Origin: Hyphomicrobiales bacterium
GTDB lineage: Bacteria > Pseudomonadota > Alphaproteobacteria > Rhizobiales > Kaistiaceae
Length of the DNA stretch: 64,000 nt
Direction: 5' to 3'
Assembly: GCA_017305635.1 (NCBI GenBank)
Contig: JAFKKF010000008.1
Location: 62,001-126,000 of the forward strand
The position numbers were made by a program, and so were the translations under genes. The notes under the pieces are model-generated. The model was not told where the DNA came from. It did not search any database and saw only the letters and a program-made list of their open reading frames with translations. This document shows, in pieces, positions 26,110-35,583 of this stretch (position 1 is its first letter; each line of letters begins with the position of its first letter).

Positions 26110-27837
26110 ATGAAATACGGACGCCCCGAACTGGCGGCCGCCCTCGGCGATTGCCGGCTCGCCTTTGCCGCCGTGATCGCCTTCAGCGCGCTGATGAACG
26201 TGCTGACCCTCACCGGCGCCATCTTCATGCTGCAGGTCTATGACCGGGTCGTGCCGAGCCGCAGCATCGCCACCCTGGTCGGCCTGTCGCTGATCGCCCT
26301 CGTCCTCTACCTGGCGCTTGGCCTCTTCGATCACCTGCGCGCCCGCATCCTCATCCGCGTCGGCGCCTATTTCGGCACCGTCGTCGAGCCGCGGGTCTTC
26401 CGTGCCGTGGTCGGCGAACCGCTGAAGAGCGGGCTCTCAGGGGACGGCATGCAGCCGCTCCGCGACCTCGATCACATCCGCCAGTTCCTGTCGGGAAGCG
26501 GGCCGGGAGCCTTCGCCGACCTGCCCTTCCTGCCGCTCCAGGTGCTCATCTGCTTCCTCATCCACCCGCTCATCGGCGGGGCGACGCTTGCCGGTGCCGC
26601 GCTCATCTTCCTGCTCACCCTCGCCACCGACCGGAGCGTGAGGCGGCTGACGCTGGTCGCATCGGAGACGGCCAGCCAGCGCGCCGCCCTCCTCGCGGCG
26701 AGCCGGCGCAATGCCGAGGCCATGCGCGCGCTGGGCATGCACGGCCGCATGGGCGCGCGCTGGGCGGCGATCAACCGCACGCTCGAGGAAGCGCAGGCGA
26801 CCATGCTCGACCGCTCCACCGGCTTCGCCGGCGCGTCGCGCATCTTCCGCATGCTCTTCCAGTCCGCGGTGCTCGCCCTCGGCGCCTTCCTGGTGATCGA
26901 GCAGGAGGCCTCCTTCGGCGTCATCATCGCCGCCTCCATCCTCAGTGCCCGCGCTCTGCAGCCGATCGAGCAGGTGGTCGCCAACTGGCGGGGCTTCGTC
27001 GCCGCGCGCCAGGGCTGGGGCCGCCTATCGGCGGCGCTCGCGCGCTTCCCGGAGCCGGCGAGGCCGATGGCGCTGCCGGCGCCGCGGGCGCGGCTGGAGG
27101 TCGAGCGCCTCGCCGTCGCCCCGCCCGGCGCCACGCGCGCGACGGTCGCCGACGTCACCTTCCAGCTCGCCGCCGGCAGCGGCCTCGGCATCATCGGGCC
27201 GAGCGGCGCCGGCAAGTCGTCGCTCGCGCGCGCCATCATCGGCGCCTGGGCGCCGGCGAGCGGCCGCGTGCGCCTCGACGGCGCCGACCTCGACCAGTGG
27301 AACGCGGACGAGCTCGGGCGCCACGTCGGCTACCTGCCGCAGGACGTCGAGCTCTTTTCGGGCACGATCGCCGACAATATCGCGCGGTTCCAGCCGGACG
27401 CCGATGCCGACGCGATCGTCGCCGCGGCGCGCACCGCTGGCGTCCACGACATGATCCTCCGCCTTCCGGGCGGCTATTCGGCCGAGATAGGCGAGGGCGG
27501 CTCGACGCTTTCGGCCGGCCAGCGCCAGCGCATCGGGCTCGCCCGCGCGCTCTATGGTCAACCCTTCCTGGTCGTCCTCGACGAGCCCTATTCCAACCTC
27601 GACGCCGAGGGCGACGCGGCCCTGACCCAGGCGATCCTGGCGGTGCGGCTGCGCGGCGGCATCGTCCTGATCGTCGCGCACCGGCCGGCGGCGCTGGAAG
27701 GCGTCGACCAGGTCCTCACCCTGCTCAACGGCACCGTCGCGGCCTTCGGACCGAAGGACGAGGTGCTGCGCAAGGTCCTGCGGCCGGTCGCGCCGGCCAT
27801 CAAGGAAGCGGCAAGCGCGGAGGCACGACGCGCATGA
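26110..27837 (+). CDS. Type I secretion system ABC transporter (PrtD/HlyB class)
   Basis: A 575-residue half-transporter. N-terminal hydrophobic segments include the family-typical LTLTGAIFMLQVYDRVVPS. The C-terminal ATPase domain has Walker A GPSGAGKSS, the signature LSAGQRQRIGLARAL, Walker B LVVLDEPYSNLD and an H-loop AHRPAAL. There is no N-terminal C39 peptidase domain, placing it with protease/RTX exporters such as PrtD. I use the ATG at 26110; a TTG at 26092 is possible and no strong ribosome site is seen. It overlaps the adaptor gene by four bases, and the RTX cargo gene follows, so exporter and cargo are together. No TolC-like outer-membrane gene is in the window. Confidence 0.92.
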   Translation: MKYGRPELAAALGDCRLAFAAVIAFSALMNVLTLTGAIFMLQVYDRVVPSRSIATLVGLSLIALVLYLALGLFDHLRARILIRVGAYFGTVVEPRVFRAVVGEPLKSGLSGDGMQPLRDLDHIRQFLSGSGPGAFADLPFLPLQVLICFLIHPLIGGATLAGAALIFLLTLATDRSVRRLTLVASETASQRAALLAASRRNAEAMRALGMHGRMGARWAAINRTLEEAQATMLDRSTGFAGASRIFRMLFQSAVLALGAFLVIEQEASFGVIIAASILSARALQPIEQVVANWRGFVAARQGWGRLSAALARFPEPARPMALPAPRARLEVERLAVAPPGATRATVADVTFQLAAGSGLGIIGPSGAGKSSLARAIIGAWAPASGRVRLDGADLDQWNADELGRHVGYLPQDVELFSGTIADNIARFQPDADADAIVAAARTAGVHDMILRLPGGYSAEIGEGGSTLSAGQRQRIGLARALYGQPFLVVLDEPYSNLDAEGDAALTQAILAVRLRGGIVLIVAHRPAALEGVDQVLTLLNGTVAAFGPKDEVLRKVLRPVAPAIKEAASAEARRA

Positions 27838-29171
27838 GCGGCGTTGAGACCCCGTTGCCCGGCCCCGCCGGCGCCGAAGCGGCCGCCATCCGCCGCCGGA
27901 TCCGGCGGCTGGTGATCGCCGGAGCCGTCGCCTTCGTCGGCATCGTCGTCGGACTGGGCGGCATGGCGGCGACCATCGAGCTTGCCGGTGCCGTGGTGGC
28001 GGAAGGCCGGCTGGTGGTCAGCTCAAGCGTCAAGAAGGTCGCCCATACCGCCGGCGGGTCGGTGGCCGAGGTCGCGGTCGCGGACGGTGATCATGTAAAG
28101 GCCGGCCAGCTTCTTCTCCGCCTCGACGGCACGCTCGCCGCCGCCAATCTTGCCATCGTGGAGAAGAGCCTCGCCGAGATCGCCATGCGTCGCGTCCGGC
28201 TCGAAGCCGAGCGCGATGGTGCGGTGGCGCTTGCCTTTCCGCCCGCCATTCTCGCGCGCGCCGGCGAGCCCGCCGTCAAGGAGCAGATGGCGATCGAGAC
28301 GGCGCAATTCGCCTCCCGCCTCGCGGCGCGCGAGGGGCAGAAGAACCAGCTGAAGAAGAAGATCGTCGAGCTCCAGCACCAGGCGGCCGGCATCGTCGCG
28401 CAACGCGCGGCAGTGGTCCGCCAGGCCGAGCTTACCCGCGAGGAGCTCGCCGGCCTCGAGGCGCTGGCGGCAAAGACGCTCGTGCCCAAGGATCGCCTCA
28501 GCGCCGTCGGCCGCCAGGCCGCTCAATACGAGGGGCAGCTCGGCGGCCTCGATGCCGATGCCGGCCAGGTGGGTGCGGAGATCGCCCAGGCCGAGTTGCA
28601 GGTCCTGCAGGTCGACGAGGAGATGCGGAGCGAAGTCGCCAAGCAGCTCGGCGACGATGAATCGAAGTTCAACGAACTGTCCGAGCGCCTGGTCGCCGCC
28701 CGCGACCAGCTGCGGAAGCTCGACGTCCGCGCGCCCCAGGACGGCATCGTCTACCAGCTCGCCGTGCATGTGGCCGGCGCCGTCGTCGCTCCGGGCGAGA
28801 CGATCCTGCAGGTGGTGCCGGCGAACGACGAGCTGGTGGTCGAGGCGCATGTCGCGCCGGGCGAGGTCGATCGCGTCCACCCGGGAGCGGAGGCGGACCT
28901 CCGCTTCACCAGCCTCGGCGCTCGCACCACGCCGCAATTCGCCGGCAGGGTGCTTTCCGTCTCGCCGGATGTGGTGGTGGACGAGCGGACGGGCGCCGGC
29001 TACTTCGTCGCCAGGGTCGCGCTTCCCGCCGAGGCGGCGGCCACTCTCGGGCCCGCATTGGTCCCGGGCCTGCCGGTCGAGGTCTTCATCGCCTCCGGCG
29101 AGCGCACCGTGCTCGCCTACCTGACCAAGCCGCTCGCCGACCAGGTCGCCCACGCCTTCCGCGAGCGCTGA
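27834..29171 (+). CDS. Type I secretion membrane-fusion protein (HlyD/PrtE family)
   Basis: A 445-residue adaptor. A single N-terminal membrane helix lies near residues 25-50. A lipoyl half-motif follows (SVAEVAVADGDHVKAGQLLL), then a long charged coiled-coil region (about 85-300). The second lipoyl/beta-barrel part has LDVRAPQDGIVYQLAVH and PGLPVEVFIASGERTVLAYL at the end. It bridges the inner-membrane ABC protein to an outer-membrane channel. Translation is coupled to the ABC gene (ATGA overlap). The RTX gene starts 112 bases downstream, a gap rich in T and A at its left end where a separate promoter could lie. Confidence 0.92.
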   Translation: MSGVETPLPGPAGAEAAAIRRRIRRLVIAGAVAFVGIVVGLGGMAATIELAGAVVAEGRLVVSSSVKKVAHTAGGSVAEVAVADGDHVKAGQLLLRLDGTLAAANLAIVEKSLAEIAMRRVRLEAERDGAVALAFPPAILARAGEPAVKEQMAIETAQFASRLAAREGQKNQLKKKIVELQHQAAGIVAQRAAVVRQAELTREELAGLEALAAKTLVPKDRLSAVGRQAAQYEGQLGGLDADAGQVGAEIAQAELQVLQVDEEMRSEVAKQLGDDESKFNELSERLVAARDQLRKLDVRAPQDGIVYQLAVHVAGAVVAPGETILQVVPANDELVVEAHVAPGEVDRVHPGAEADLRFTSLGARTTPQFAGRVLSVSPDVVVDERTGAGYFVARVALPAEAAATLGPALVPGLPVEVFIASGERTVLAYLTKPLADQVAHAFRER

Positions 29172-29283
29172 AGGCTTCGCAATTTTCGTTAAGATTTTCG
29201 GGATCCTCTAAATTCTTTCTTGTCGGGGGCCGGCGATAGTGCGCGGCCTGCCCCTCCGACACGAATGAAGATGAGGCCCCCTC

Positions 29284-30096
29284 TTGGTCACGTTCGTCGC
29301 GTACCGACCGGTCGACGTCAATGAGCTGGTCGAGCTCGGCCATCGCGCCGATAACGGTGCCGCCGTCATCCATGACCAGACGTCGAAGAGCGTCACCATC
29401 ACCCAGGGCGCCTCGCCGCAGGTCGATTTCTACCTGACCGGGACCGGCTTCAAGTACATGGGCGGCGTTCCCTATGCCGGGACGGTGAAGAGCCTTCTCG
29501 TCAAGGTCGACGGCGTCGACGCCTATTCCTTCGCCGGATCCTATTCGGCCGCGAGCGCGCTGAAGCTCTACCTGCTCCATGATCCGATGACCGCGGCCGC
29601 GGACATCTTCAAGGGCAACGATTCGCTCACCGGCTCCTCGGGCAATGACCAGCTGAACGGCTTCGCCGGCAACGACACCGTGCGCGGCATGGACGGCGAC
29701 GATTTCGTCTTCGGCGGTGCCGGCAACGATACGCTCTACGGTGGTGCCGGCAACGACACGCTGAACGGCGGCAAGGGCAAGGACGTCTTCGTGTTCAACA
29801 CGGCGCTCGACCCGCTGCACAACGTCGACACGATCCAGGACTTCAGCCCGAAGGACGACACGATCAAGCTCGACCGGGACTTCTTCGCCGGCATCGGCAA
29901 GACGGGAACCCTGGCCTCGGCCGCCTTCTATGTCGGCACGGAGGCCCATGACGCGAGCGATCGCATCATCTACGACAAGGCGAGCGGCAACGTCTATTTC
30001 GACGCCGACGGCAATGGCGCGGGGGCGGCGACCCTCTTCGCCCACCTCTCGCCCGGCCTCAATGTGACGGCGAGCGACTTCGTCATCATCGCCTGA
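29284..30096 (+). CDS. Small RTX-type calcium-binding secreted protein, probable type I cargo
   Basis: A 270-residue protein. Residues about 110-170 are glycine- and aspartate-rich nonapeptide repeats (for example [18 protein letters not shown]), about six to seven copies, which bind calcium outside the cell. The remainder after DVFVF ([20 protein letters not shown], ending DFVIIA) is the conserved C-terminal secretion-signal region of such proteins. The first 110 residues match no domain I recognise, so the activity is unknown. No ATG is in frame; the start is TTG at 29284 preceded by GATGAGG. The position right after the exporter and adaptor makes it their likely substrate. Confidence 0.85.
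   Translation: MVTFVAYRPVDVNELVELGHRADNGAAVIHDQTSKSVTITQGASPQVDFYLTGTGFKYMGGVPYAGTVKSLLVKVDGVDAYSFAGSYSAASALKLYLLHDPMTAAADIFKGNDSLTGSSGNDQLNGFAGNDTVRGMDGDDFVFGGAGNDTLYGGAGNDTLNGGKGKDVFVFNTALDPLHNVDTIQDFSPKDDTIKLDRDFFAGIGKTGTLASAAFYVGTEAHDASDRIIYDKASGNVYFDADGNGAGAATLFAHLSPGLNVTASDFVIIA
29611..29793 (+). repeat. RTX nonapeptide repeat-coding block
   Basis: This tandem block of about 27-base units encodes G-G-x-G-x-D-x-hydrophobic-x repeats. The DNA copies are diverged at third positions, so they are old protein repeats rather than a recent expansion. Confidence 0.8.
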
Positions 30097-30113
30097 GGTT
30101 GTGGGCCGGCCAG

Positions 30114-30935
30114 CTAGGCCGTCGCCACGATGACGTGCGCCTGGATCTTGGCGGCGACCGCGCCGGTGCCGTGCTTCCGCGCTATCGCGGCGGCGGCATG
30201 ATCGGTAGCCGATGCAAGGCTTCCCGCTTTTCGCGCCTCGATCTCGGTGCGCAGAACCGTTCCCTCGCAATAGGCGGTCGCGGGCAGGCGTGCCGAGAGG
30301 GCACGGCTCTCTTCGGCGCGTGTCTCGATGGCGATCGCCGCGAAGCCGGCCGCCTCCAGGTCCCTCCGGATCAGGGCCGTGTCGTGGTAGCCGTGCGGCG
30401 TGCGCGCGAGAAAACGCGGAGGATCAGTGGGGAAGATCTCGGCGAGCGCGTTCGTCACGTCATCGGCGAAGACGTTCTCCTCGATGCGGTCCCAGACGCT
30501 GAACAGGAAATGCCCGCCGGGGCGCAGCACGCGCCGTGCCTCGCGATAGCCGGCGACGCGGTCGGGAAAGAACATCGCGCCGAACTGGCAGCAGACGGCA
30601 TCGAAGACGGCGTCGGCGAAGGGCAAAGCGAGGGCATCGGCCTGCCGCCAGGCGATCCGACCGTCGGGGGGCTGGCGCGAGGCCGCATAGTCGAGCATGG
30701 GTTGGTTGAGGTCGGTGACGACGTAGCGCGCATCCGGCGCGAGCTTCGGTGCCAGCGCGCGGGTGACGACGCCGCTGCCTGCGGCGATTTCGAGGATGTC
30801 GGCCGGCGCGAACGATGCCACACGCCGCGCCATGTCGGCGGCATAGGGCTCGAAGATCAGCGGAACCATGTAGCGGTCGTAGTTCTCCGGGATCGAGCCG
30901 GAGAAGAGCTTGTCGGCTTCCAGCATTGCGGCCAT
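30114..30935 (-). CDS. Class I SAM-dependent methyltransferase (UbiE-like)
   Basis: A 273-residue methyltransferase. The SAM-binding motif I is ILEIAAGSGVVTRALA, motif II follows as YVVTDLNQPMLDYA, then WRQADALALPFADAVFDAV and LRPGGHFLFSVWD, the usual order for the ubiquinone/menaquinone-type family. The ATG at 30935 is used; another is three codons later. The substrate is unknown. It converges on the RTX gene and lies 133 bases after the nucleoside hydrolase on the same strand, so it may or may not be in that operon. Confidence 0.85.
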   Translation of the reverse strand: MAAMLEADKLFSGSIPENYDRYMVPLIFEPYAADMARRVASFAPADILEIAAGSGVVTRALAPKLAPDARYVVTDLNQPMLDYAASRQPPDGRIAWRQADALALPFADAVFDAVCCQFGAMFFPDRVAGYREARRVLRPGGHFLFSVWDRIEENVFADDVTNALAEIFPTDPPRFLARTPHGYHDTALIRRDLEAAGFAAIAIETRAEESRALSARLPATAYCEGTVLRTEIEARKAGSLASATDHAAAAIARKHGTGAVAAKIQAHVIVATA

Positions 30936-31068
30936 CCGGTCGACAGCGGAGAAGCGAAGGAGACTAGCGGTTGCAAAGCCCCGCGGCGAGGCCGGCTGCG
31001 CGGGTGCGACCGGATGTCCGGCCGCGACGGGGACGCCCGCTCTCGTGACCCTTCGCGCGGCGGCGGCG

Positions 31069-32025
31069 CTATGGGTGCGCCGCGAAGGCTTCAACGAAGC
31101 GCTGGCTGAAGCGCTCGCCATCGACCTCGAGGCAGACGTCGGCATTCTCGCGGCCTTTTGCCGTGAGCCGGCGGTCGGCGACGACCTGCCCGCGGGTCAG
31201 CGTGCCGGCGAGCTCCATGTCGACGCACATGCGCTCGGTCCTGACCAGCGAGCGGTCCTCGGCGATGGCGACCGCGAGCGGATCGTGCAGGCCGCAGCCC
31301 TCGATGCCGGGATACATGGTCTGGTAGGCGTTCACGTAGAACTTCGCGATCTCCATCATCGTGCGCCCGACGGGCCCGCCATCGCGCGCGATCGCCTCGC
31401 GCATGGGGACGGTGAGCAGCACCTTCATCGTCACGTCCATGCCGACCAGCACGATCTTCGCGCCGGAACGGAGCACGATCTGGGCCGCCTCCGGATCGTT
31501 GTAGAGATTTGCGTCAGCCATGGGCGAGGGGATGCCGTGGATGCCGGGATGGAAGATGGTGCTCCCCATGACCACGATCTCGCGCGCTAGGCTGGCGATC
31601 TCCGGCGCGCGGGTCAGCGCCACCGCGACGTTGGTGATCGGCCCGACCGGGCAGAGCGTGATCGCGCCGGGATTCTCCTTGACCATGCGGATGATCAGGT
31701 CGGAGGCGCTCTCGTCGACCACCTTCGCCTTGGGGGCGGGCAGTTCGACCTGGCCGATCCCGTTCGGCCCGTGGATGTGGTCGACGGCCTTGATGTAGGG
31801 CTTGAGCAGCGACCGGCTCGCACCCTTCGCCACCGGCACGTCGCCGCGGCCGGCGAGCTCGAGGATGCGGAGCGAATTGGTCGTCGCCGTCTCGATGTCG
31901 GTATTGCCGAACACGGTGGTGAGCGCCTCCAGCCGGATGCCCGGGCGCTTCAGCGCGTAGAGGATCGCCATGGCGTCGTCGACGCCGGTATCGACGTCGA
32001 GGATGATGCGGCAGGGTTCGGCCAT
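31069..32025 (-). CDS. Nucleoside hydrolase (IunH/RihA family)
   Basis: A 318-residue N-ribohydrolase. The calcium-binding signature ILDVDTGVDDAMAI is at the N-terminus, with VFGNTDIETATTNSL, DHIHGPNGIG and CPVGPITNVAVAL following in the family order. A later GLHDPLAVAIAEDRSL holds the active-site His-Asp region. It splits nucleosides into base and ribose in the cytoplasm. It is the last gene of a leftward operon with a BMP-type importer (29-base gap), so the imported compound is very probably a nucleoside. Confidence 0.92.
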   Translation of the reverse strand: MAEPCRIILDVDTGVDDAMAILYALKRPGIRLEALTTVFGNTDIETATTNSLRILELAGRGDVPVAKGASRSLLKPYIKAVDHIHGPNGIGQVELPAPKAKVVDESASDLIIRMVKENPGAITLCPVGPITNVAVALTRAPEIASLAREIVVMGSTIFHPGIHGIPSPMADANLYNDPEAAQIVLRSGAKIVLVGMDVTMKVLLTVPMREAIARDGGPVGRTMMEIAKFYVNAYQTMYPGIEGCGLHDPLAVAIAEDRSLVRTERMCVDMELAGTLTRGQVVADRRLTAKGRENADVCLEVDGERFSQRFVEAFAAHP

Positions 32026-32054
32026 GTTCGTCTTCCTTGGCAGGTTTGAAGGGT

Positions 32055-33020
32055 TCAGCGCGTGTCGGGCGGCGGCGCCTCGCTGGCGCCTCCGGGCGTG
32101 GCGGCGGCGAGCTCGTGCGACGGCGCTGCCGAGCGCGTCCGCCGGCGATGGCTGATGAAGAGCGCGGCGAGCGTCACCACGTAGGGCGCCATGTCGGTGA
32201 TCTGGTTGGGCAGGCCCTCGCTCTGCAGGCGGATCGAGAGCGCGTCGGCGAAGCCGAAGAGGACGCAGGCGCCGGCGGCATAGAGCGGATTGTCGCGCGA
32301 CAGCATCACCGCGACCACCGCGATCCAGCCGCGCCCGGCGCTCATGTCCTCGGAGAAGATGTTGACCGTGCCGAGCGACAGCTGCGCGCCGGCGAGGCCG
32401 CAGAGCGCGCCGCCTGCGAGCACGGCGACGATGCGGTAGCGCGTGACGTTCACGCCGAGGGTCTCGGCGGCATCCGGCTGCTCGCCGACCCCACGCAGCC
32501 GGAGGCCGATCGGCGTGCGGAACAGGAAGACCGCGATGACGGCGACGAGGATCCAGGCGAGCCAGGTGATGGCGGTCTGGCGGCCGAAGCCCCAGCCGAT
32601 GACCGGCACCGCCTGGAGCGCGGCGATGCGGATCTTGTCGAGGCCGACGATGGCAGGATCGCTGAACGTGCCGCTGACGCCGAACATCTGGCGAAGGAGA
32701 TACGCCGTGAGGCCGGAGGCGAGGAGGTTCATGCCGATGCAGATCACCACCGGGTCGCCGCGGAAGACGGTCGCGCCATAGGCGAGGATCAGCGAGAAGA
32801 CGACCACGGCGACGACCGCGACCACGATCCCGCCAAGCGCGCTGCCGAGATAGAAGCTGCCGACCACGGCGGCGAAGGCGCCGATCAGCATCTGGCCCTC
32901 GAGCGCCATGTTGAAGACGCCGACGCGGCCGCAGAGCACGCCGGCGAGCGCGGCGAGCAGGACAGGCGTGATCGCCTGCACCGCCGACTGCATCAGGAAG
33001 GGCGTGATGATCTCGCCCAT
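32055..33020 (-). CDS. Nucleoside ABC transporter permease 2 (YufQ-like)
   Basis: A 321-residue BPD_transp_2 permease. Features include the FNMALEGQMLIGAFAAVVGS segment, ICIGMNLLASGLTAYLLRQ and GVGEQPDAAETLGVNVTRYR, typical of the second permease in BMP-family purine nucleoside importers. Its ATG at 33020 overlaps the preceding stop by three bases. The C-terminus has a hydrophilic Ala/Pro-rich tail after the last helix. Confidence 0.92.
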   Translation of the reverse strand: MGEIITPFLMQSAVQAITPVLLAALAGVLCGRVGVFNMALEGQMLIGAFAAVVGSFYLGSALGGIVVAVVAVVVFSLILAYGATVFRGDPVVICIGMNLLASGLTAYLLRQMFGVSGTFSDPAIVGLDKIRIAALQAVPVIGWGFGRQTAITWLAWILVAVIAVFLFRTPIGLRLRGVGEQPDAAETLGVNVTRYRIVAVLAGGALCGLAGAQLSLGTVNIFSEDMSAGRGWIAVVAVMLSRDNPLYAAGACVLFGFADALSIRLQSEGLPNQITDMAPYVVTLAALFISHRRRTRSAAPSHELAAATPGGASEAPPPDTR

Positions 33021-34054
33021 CAGCGGCGCCTTCCGATGCCGTGGCGGACGGCGAGGAAGAGGATGATGATCGACTGGAGGACGAGGGTGAGCACGCGCGG
33101 CACCGAGGTCTCGCGCTGCATGGCGAAGCCGCCCGTCTGTAGCGCGGAGAAGAAGAGGCCGGCCGCCAGCGCGCCGAGCGGCTCGCCCCCGGCGAGCAGC
33201 GCAGCCATCAGGCCCGACCAGGTATAGGCCGGCGTCAGGAGCGCGCCGTCGGTGAAGCGGAACTGCGAGCCGAGGACGATCACCGCGCCGACGATGCCGG
33301 CGATCGCGCCGCTCGCGAACATGACGATGATCGACTGGCGGGCGAGGCGCACCCCGCCATAGCTGGCGAAGCGGAGGTTGGCGCCGCGCATCCTGAGCTC
33401 GTAGCCGAACACTGTCCGCCGGTCGACGAAGATGACGATGGCGGCGATCGCCGCGATGAGGAGGAAGCCGGCATTGAGCGCGCCGGAGATCACCGGCAGG
33501 CGCGCGCCCTCCGGGATCATCACGGTCTGGGCGAGGCCGGTGGTGGTGTCGCGGAGCGGGAAGCCGACGATGTAGGAGGTGATGCCCACGGCGATGTAGC
33601 TGAGCAAGAGGCTCGAGATCAGCGTCGGGATGCCGTGGCGCGCCTCCCCCCAGGCGGCGAGCGCCGCGTAGAGCCCGGCGGCGACGGCCGCGGCGAGGAG
33701 CGCGGCGATGGTGAGGATCGGTCCCGGCGCCGGCAGGTAGAGCGGAACGAGGGCGGCGGCGAGGCCGCCGATCACCATCTGTCCATCGCCGCCGAGATTG
33801 ACGATGCCGCCGCGGAGCGGCAGCGCCGCGACCAGCGTCATGCCGCAAAGCGGCACCGCCCAGTTGAGCGTGTTCGGGAGGTTGTCCGGGGCGAGCGCGC
33901 CGACGAGGATCTGGAAATAGGCCTCGAGAGGATTGGCGCCGGAGAGAAGAACCAGCAGGCCGCCGATCAGGACGGCAAAGAGGATCGCCGTCGCCACCGG
34001 CGGCACGCGGAAGCGCCGCGCGGGAGCGCCCCCCGGTGGCGCGGCGGCACTCAC
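33020..34054 (-). CDS. Nucleoside ABC transporter permease 1 (YufP-like)
   Basis: A 344-residue BPD_transp_2 permease. The start is the GTG at 34054, overlapping the ATPase stop (GTGA). It has GGIVNLGGDGQMVIGGLAAA, the expected counterpart of the NMALEGQ loop in permease 2, and ISSLLLSYIAVGITSYIVGFPLRD. The two permeases should form the membrane channel of the BMP-type importer. Confidence 0.92.
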   Translation of the reverse strand: MSAAAPPGGAPARRFRVPPVATAILFAVLIGGLLVLLSGANPLEAYFQILVGALAPDNLPNTLNWAVPLCGMTLVAALPLRGGIVNLGGDGQMVIGGLAAALVPLYLPAPGPILTIAALLAAAVAAGLYAALAAWGEARHGIPTLISSLLLSYIAVGITSYIVGFPLRDTTTGLAQTVMIPEGARLPVISGALNAGFLLIAAIAAIVIFVDRRTVFGYELRMRGANLRFASYGGVRLARQSIIVMFASGAIAGIVGAVIVLGSQFRFTDGALLTPAYTWSGLMAALLAGGEPLGALAAGLFFSALQTGGFAMQRETSVPRVLTLVLQSIIILFLAVRHGIGRRR

Positions 34055-35577
34055 GCCGCTGCCGCCGCGGCGGTACGGCCGGCCATGAGGAGACCGAGGC
34101 GCTGCTCGTCGGCCTCCGCGGCGGGAAGGTCGGCAAGGATGCGGCCTTCGTACATGACGAGGATGCGGTCGCTGAGGGCGAGGATCTCGCCGAGCTCCGC
34201 CGAGACGAGGAGGATGGCGCATCCCCGGTCGCGCTCGGCGAGCAGCTGGCCGTGGATGAACTCGATGGCGCCGACATCGACCCCGCGCGTCGGCTGCTCG
34301 GCGATCAGCGCCGGTGCGGCATGGGCGAGCTCGCGCGCCACCACGACCTTCTGGAGGTTGCCGCCGGAAAGCGTCCCGACCGGCAGGCGCTCGCTGGCAA
34401 TGCGGATGCCGAAGCGGCCGATGAGGTCGCGCGCCCGCGCCGCCATGGCGGCGAGGTCGAGGATGCCGTGCCGGGCGAGCGGCGGATGGCGGTGGAAGCC
34501 CATGGCGAGGTTGGCGGTGCCGCTCGCCGGCAGGGCCGTGCCGACGATGGCGCGGTCCTCGGGGATATAGGCGAGGCCGGCGGCGCGATGGGCCTCGACC
34601 CCCGCCGTGCTGACATCCGTGCCGTTGATGCGCACGGTGCCGGCATCGGCGGGCCGCGCGCCGGTGAGCACTTCGATCAGTTCCGTCTGGCCGTTGCCGG
34701 CGACGCCGGCAATCCCGACGATCTCGCCGCCGCGGACGGTGAGCGAGACGGCGTCGAGCAACGGCCGTCCGCCAGGATTGGCGACGGTGAGGCCGGTTGC
34801 CTCCAGCACGGGCGCGCCCGGCCTCGCCGTGCCCTTCGCGATGCGCAGGCTGACGGCGCGGCCGGTCATGGCCTTGACGATCTCCGCCTCGGAGGTCTCG
34901 CGCGTCGCCATGCGCGCGGCGACGCGTCCGTCGCGGAGCACGGTGACCCGGTCGGTCACCGCCATCACCTCGTGGATCTTGTGGGTGACGAAGAGGATGG
35001 TGCGCCCGTCGGCGGCGAGCCGCCGCATCACGGCGAAGAGCGCGTCGCGCTCCTGCGGCGTGAGCACGGCGGTCGGCTCGTCGAGGATGAGGACGCGCGC
35101 GTCGCGGTAGAGCGCCTTCAGGATCTCGACGCGCTGGCGCACGCCCACCGAGAGCTTGCCGACGGTCGCCTTCGGGTCGACGGCGAGCTGGTAGCGCGCG
35201 GCGAGCTCGGCGACGCGGGCCTCGGCGGCGCGGCGGTCGATGAAGCCGGCGCGTTGCGGCTCGCGGCCATAGGTGATGTTCTCCCGGACGGTCAGCGAAT
35301 TGAAGAGCTTGAACGCCTGGTGGACCATGCCCATGCCCTCGGCGATGGCATCGAGGGCGGAGCGGAAGCGCACGTCCTTGCCACACAGGCGGATGATGCC
35401 CTCGTCCGGCTGCTGGAGGCCGTAGAGGATGCCCATCAGCGTCGACTTGCCGGCGCCGTTCTCGCCCATGACGGCATGGATCTCGCCCTGCCTGACGGCG
35501 AGATCCACATGGTCGTTGGCAAGCACGGCACCGTAGCGCTTGACGATGCCGGTCGCCTCGAGCTCGAACTCGCTCAC
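34051..35577 (-). CDS. Nucleoside ABC transporter ATP-binding protein (YufO-like, two domains)
   Basis: A 508-residue ATPase with two ABC domains. The first has Walker A GENGAGKST, signature region LSVGVRQRVEILKAL and ILDEPTAVLTPQE; LSVGxRQRVEI is the family's usual form. The second has the degenerate GVAGNGQTE, then LSGGNLQKVVVAREL and EQPTRGVDVG, where the catalytic aspartate of Walker B is replaced. Only the first site is expected to hydrolyse ATP efficiently, as usual in BMP-type systems. It starts six bases after the binding-protein stop. Confidence 0.92.
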   Translation of the reverse strand: MSEFELEATGIVKRYGAVLANDHVDLAVRQGEIHAVMGENGAGKSTLMGILYGLQQPDEGIIRLCGKDVRFRSALDAIAEGMGMVHQAFKLFNSLTVRENITYGREPQRAGFIDRRAAEARVAELAARYQLAVDPKATVGKLSVGVRQRVEILKALYRDARVLILDEPTAVLTPQERDALFAVMRRLAADGRTILFVTHKIHEVMAVTDRVTVLRDGRVAARMATRETSEAEIVKAMTGRAVSLRIAKGTARPGAPVLEATGLTVANPGGRPLLDAVSLTVRGGEIVGIAGVAGNGQTELIEVLTGARPADAGTVRINGTDVSTAGVEAHRAAGLAYIPEDRAIVGTALPASGTANLAMGFHRHPPLARHGILDLAAMAARARDLIGRFGIRIASERLPVGTLSGGNLQKVVVARELAHAAPALIAEQPTRGVDVGAIEFIHGQLLAERDRGCAILLVSAELGEILALSDRILVMYEGRILADLPAAEADEQRLGLLMAGRTAAAAAA

Positions 35578-35583
35578 CGGCGG

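Noticed and set aside
29611-29793. Tandem DNA repeats considered as a CRISPR or satellite
   Set aside because: The units are in-frame 27-base codon repeats encoding RTX nonapeptides, with no uniform spacers.
30936-31068. Terminator or small RNA between the nucleoside hydrolase and the methyltransferase
   Set aside because: Several GC-rich inverted repeats occur but none is followed by a T run, and such pairing is common by chance at this GC content.
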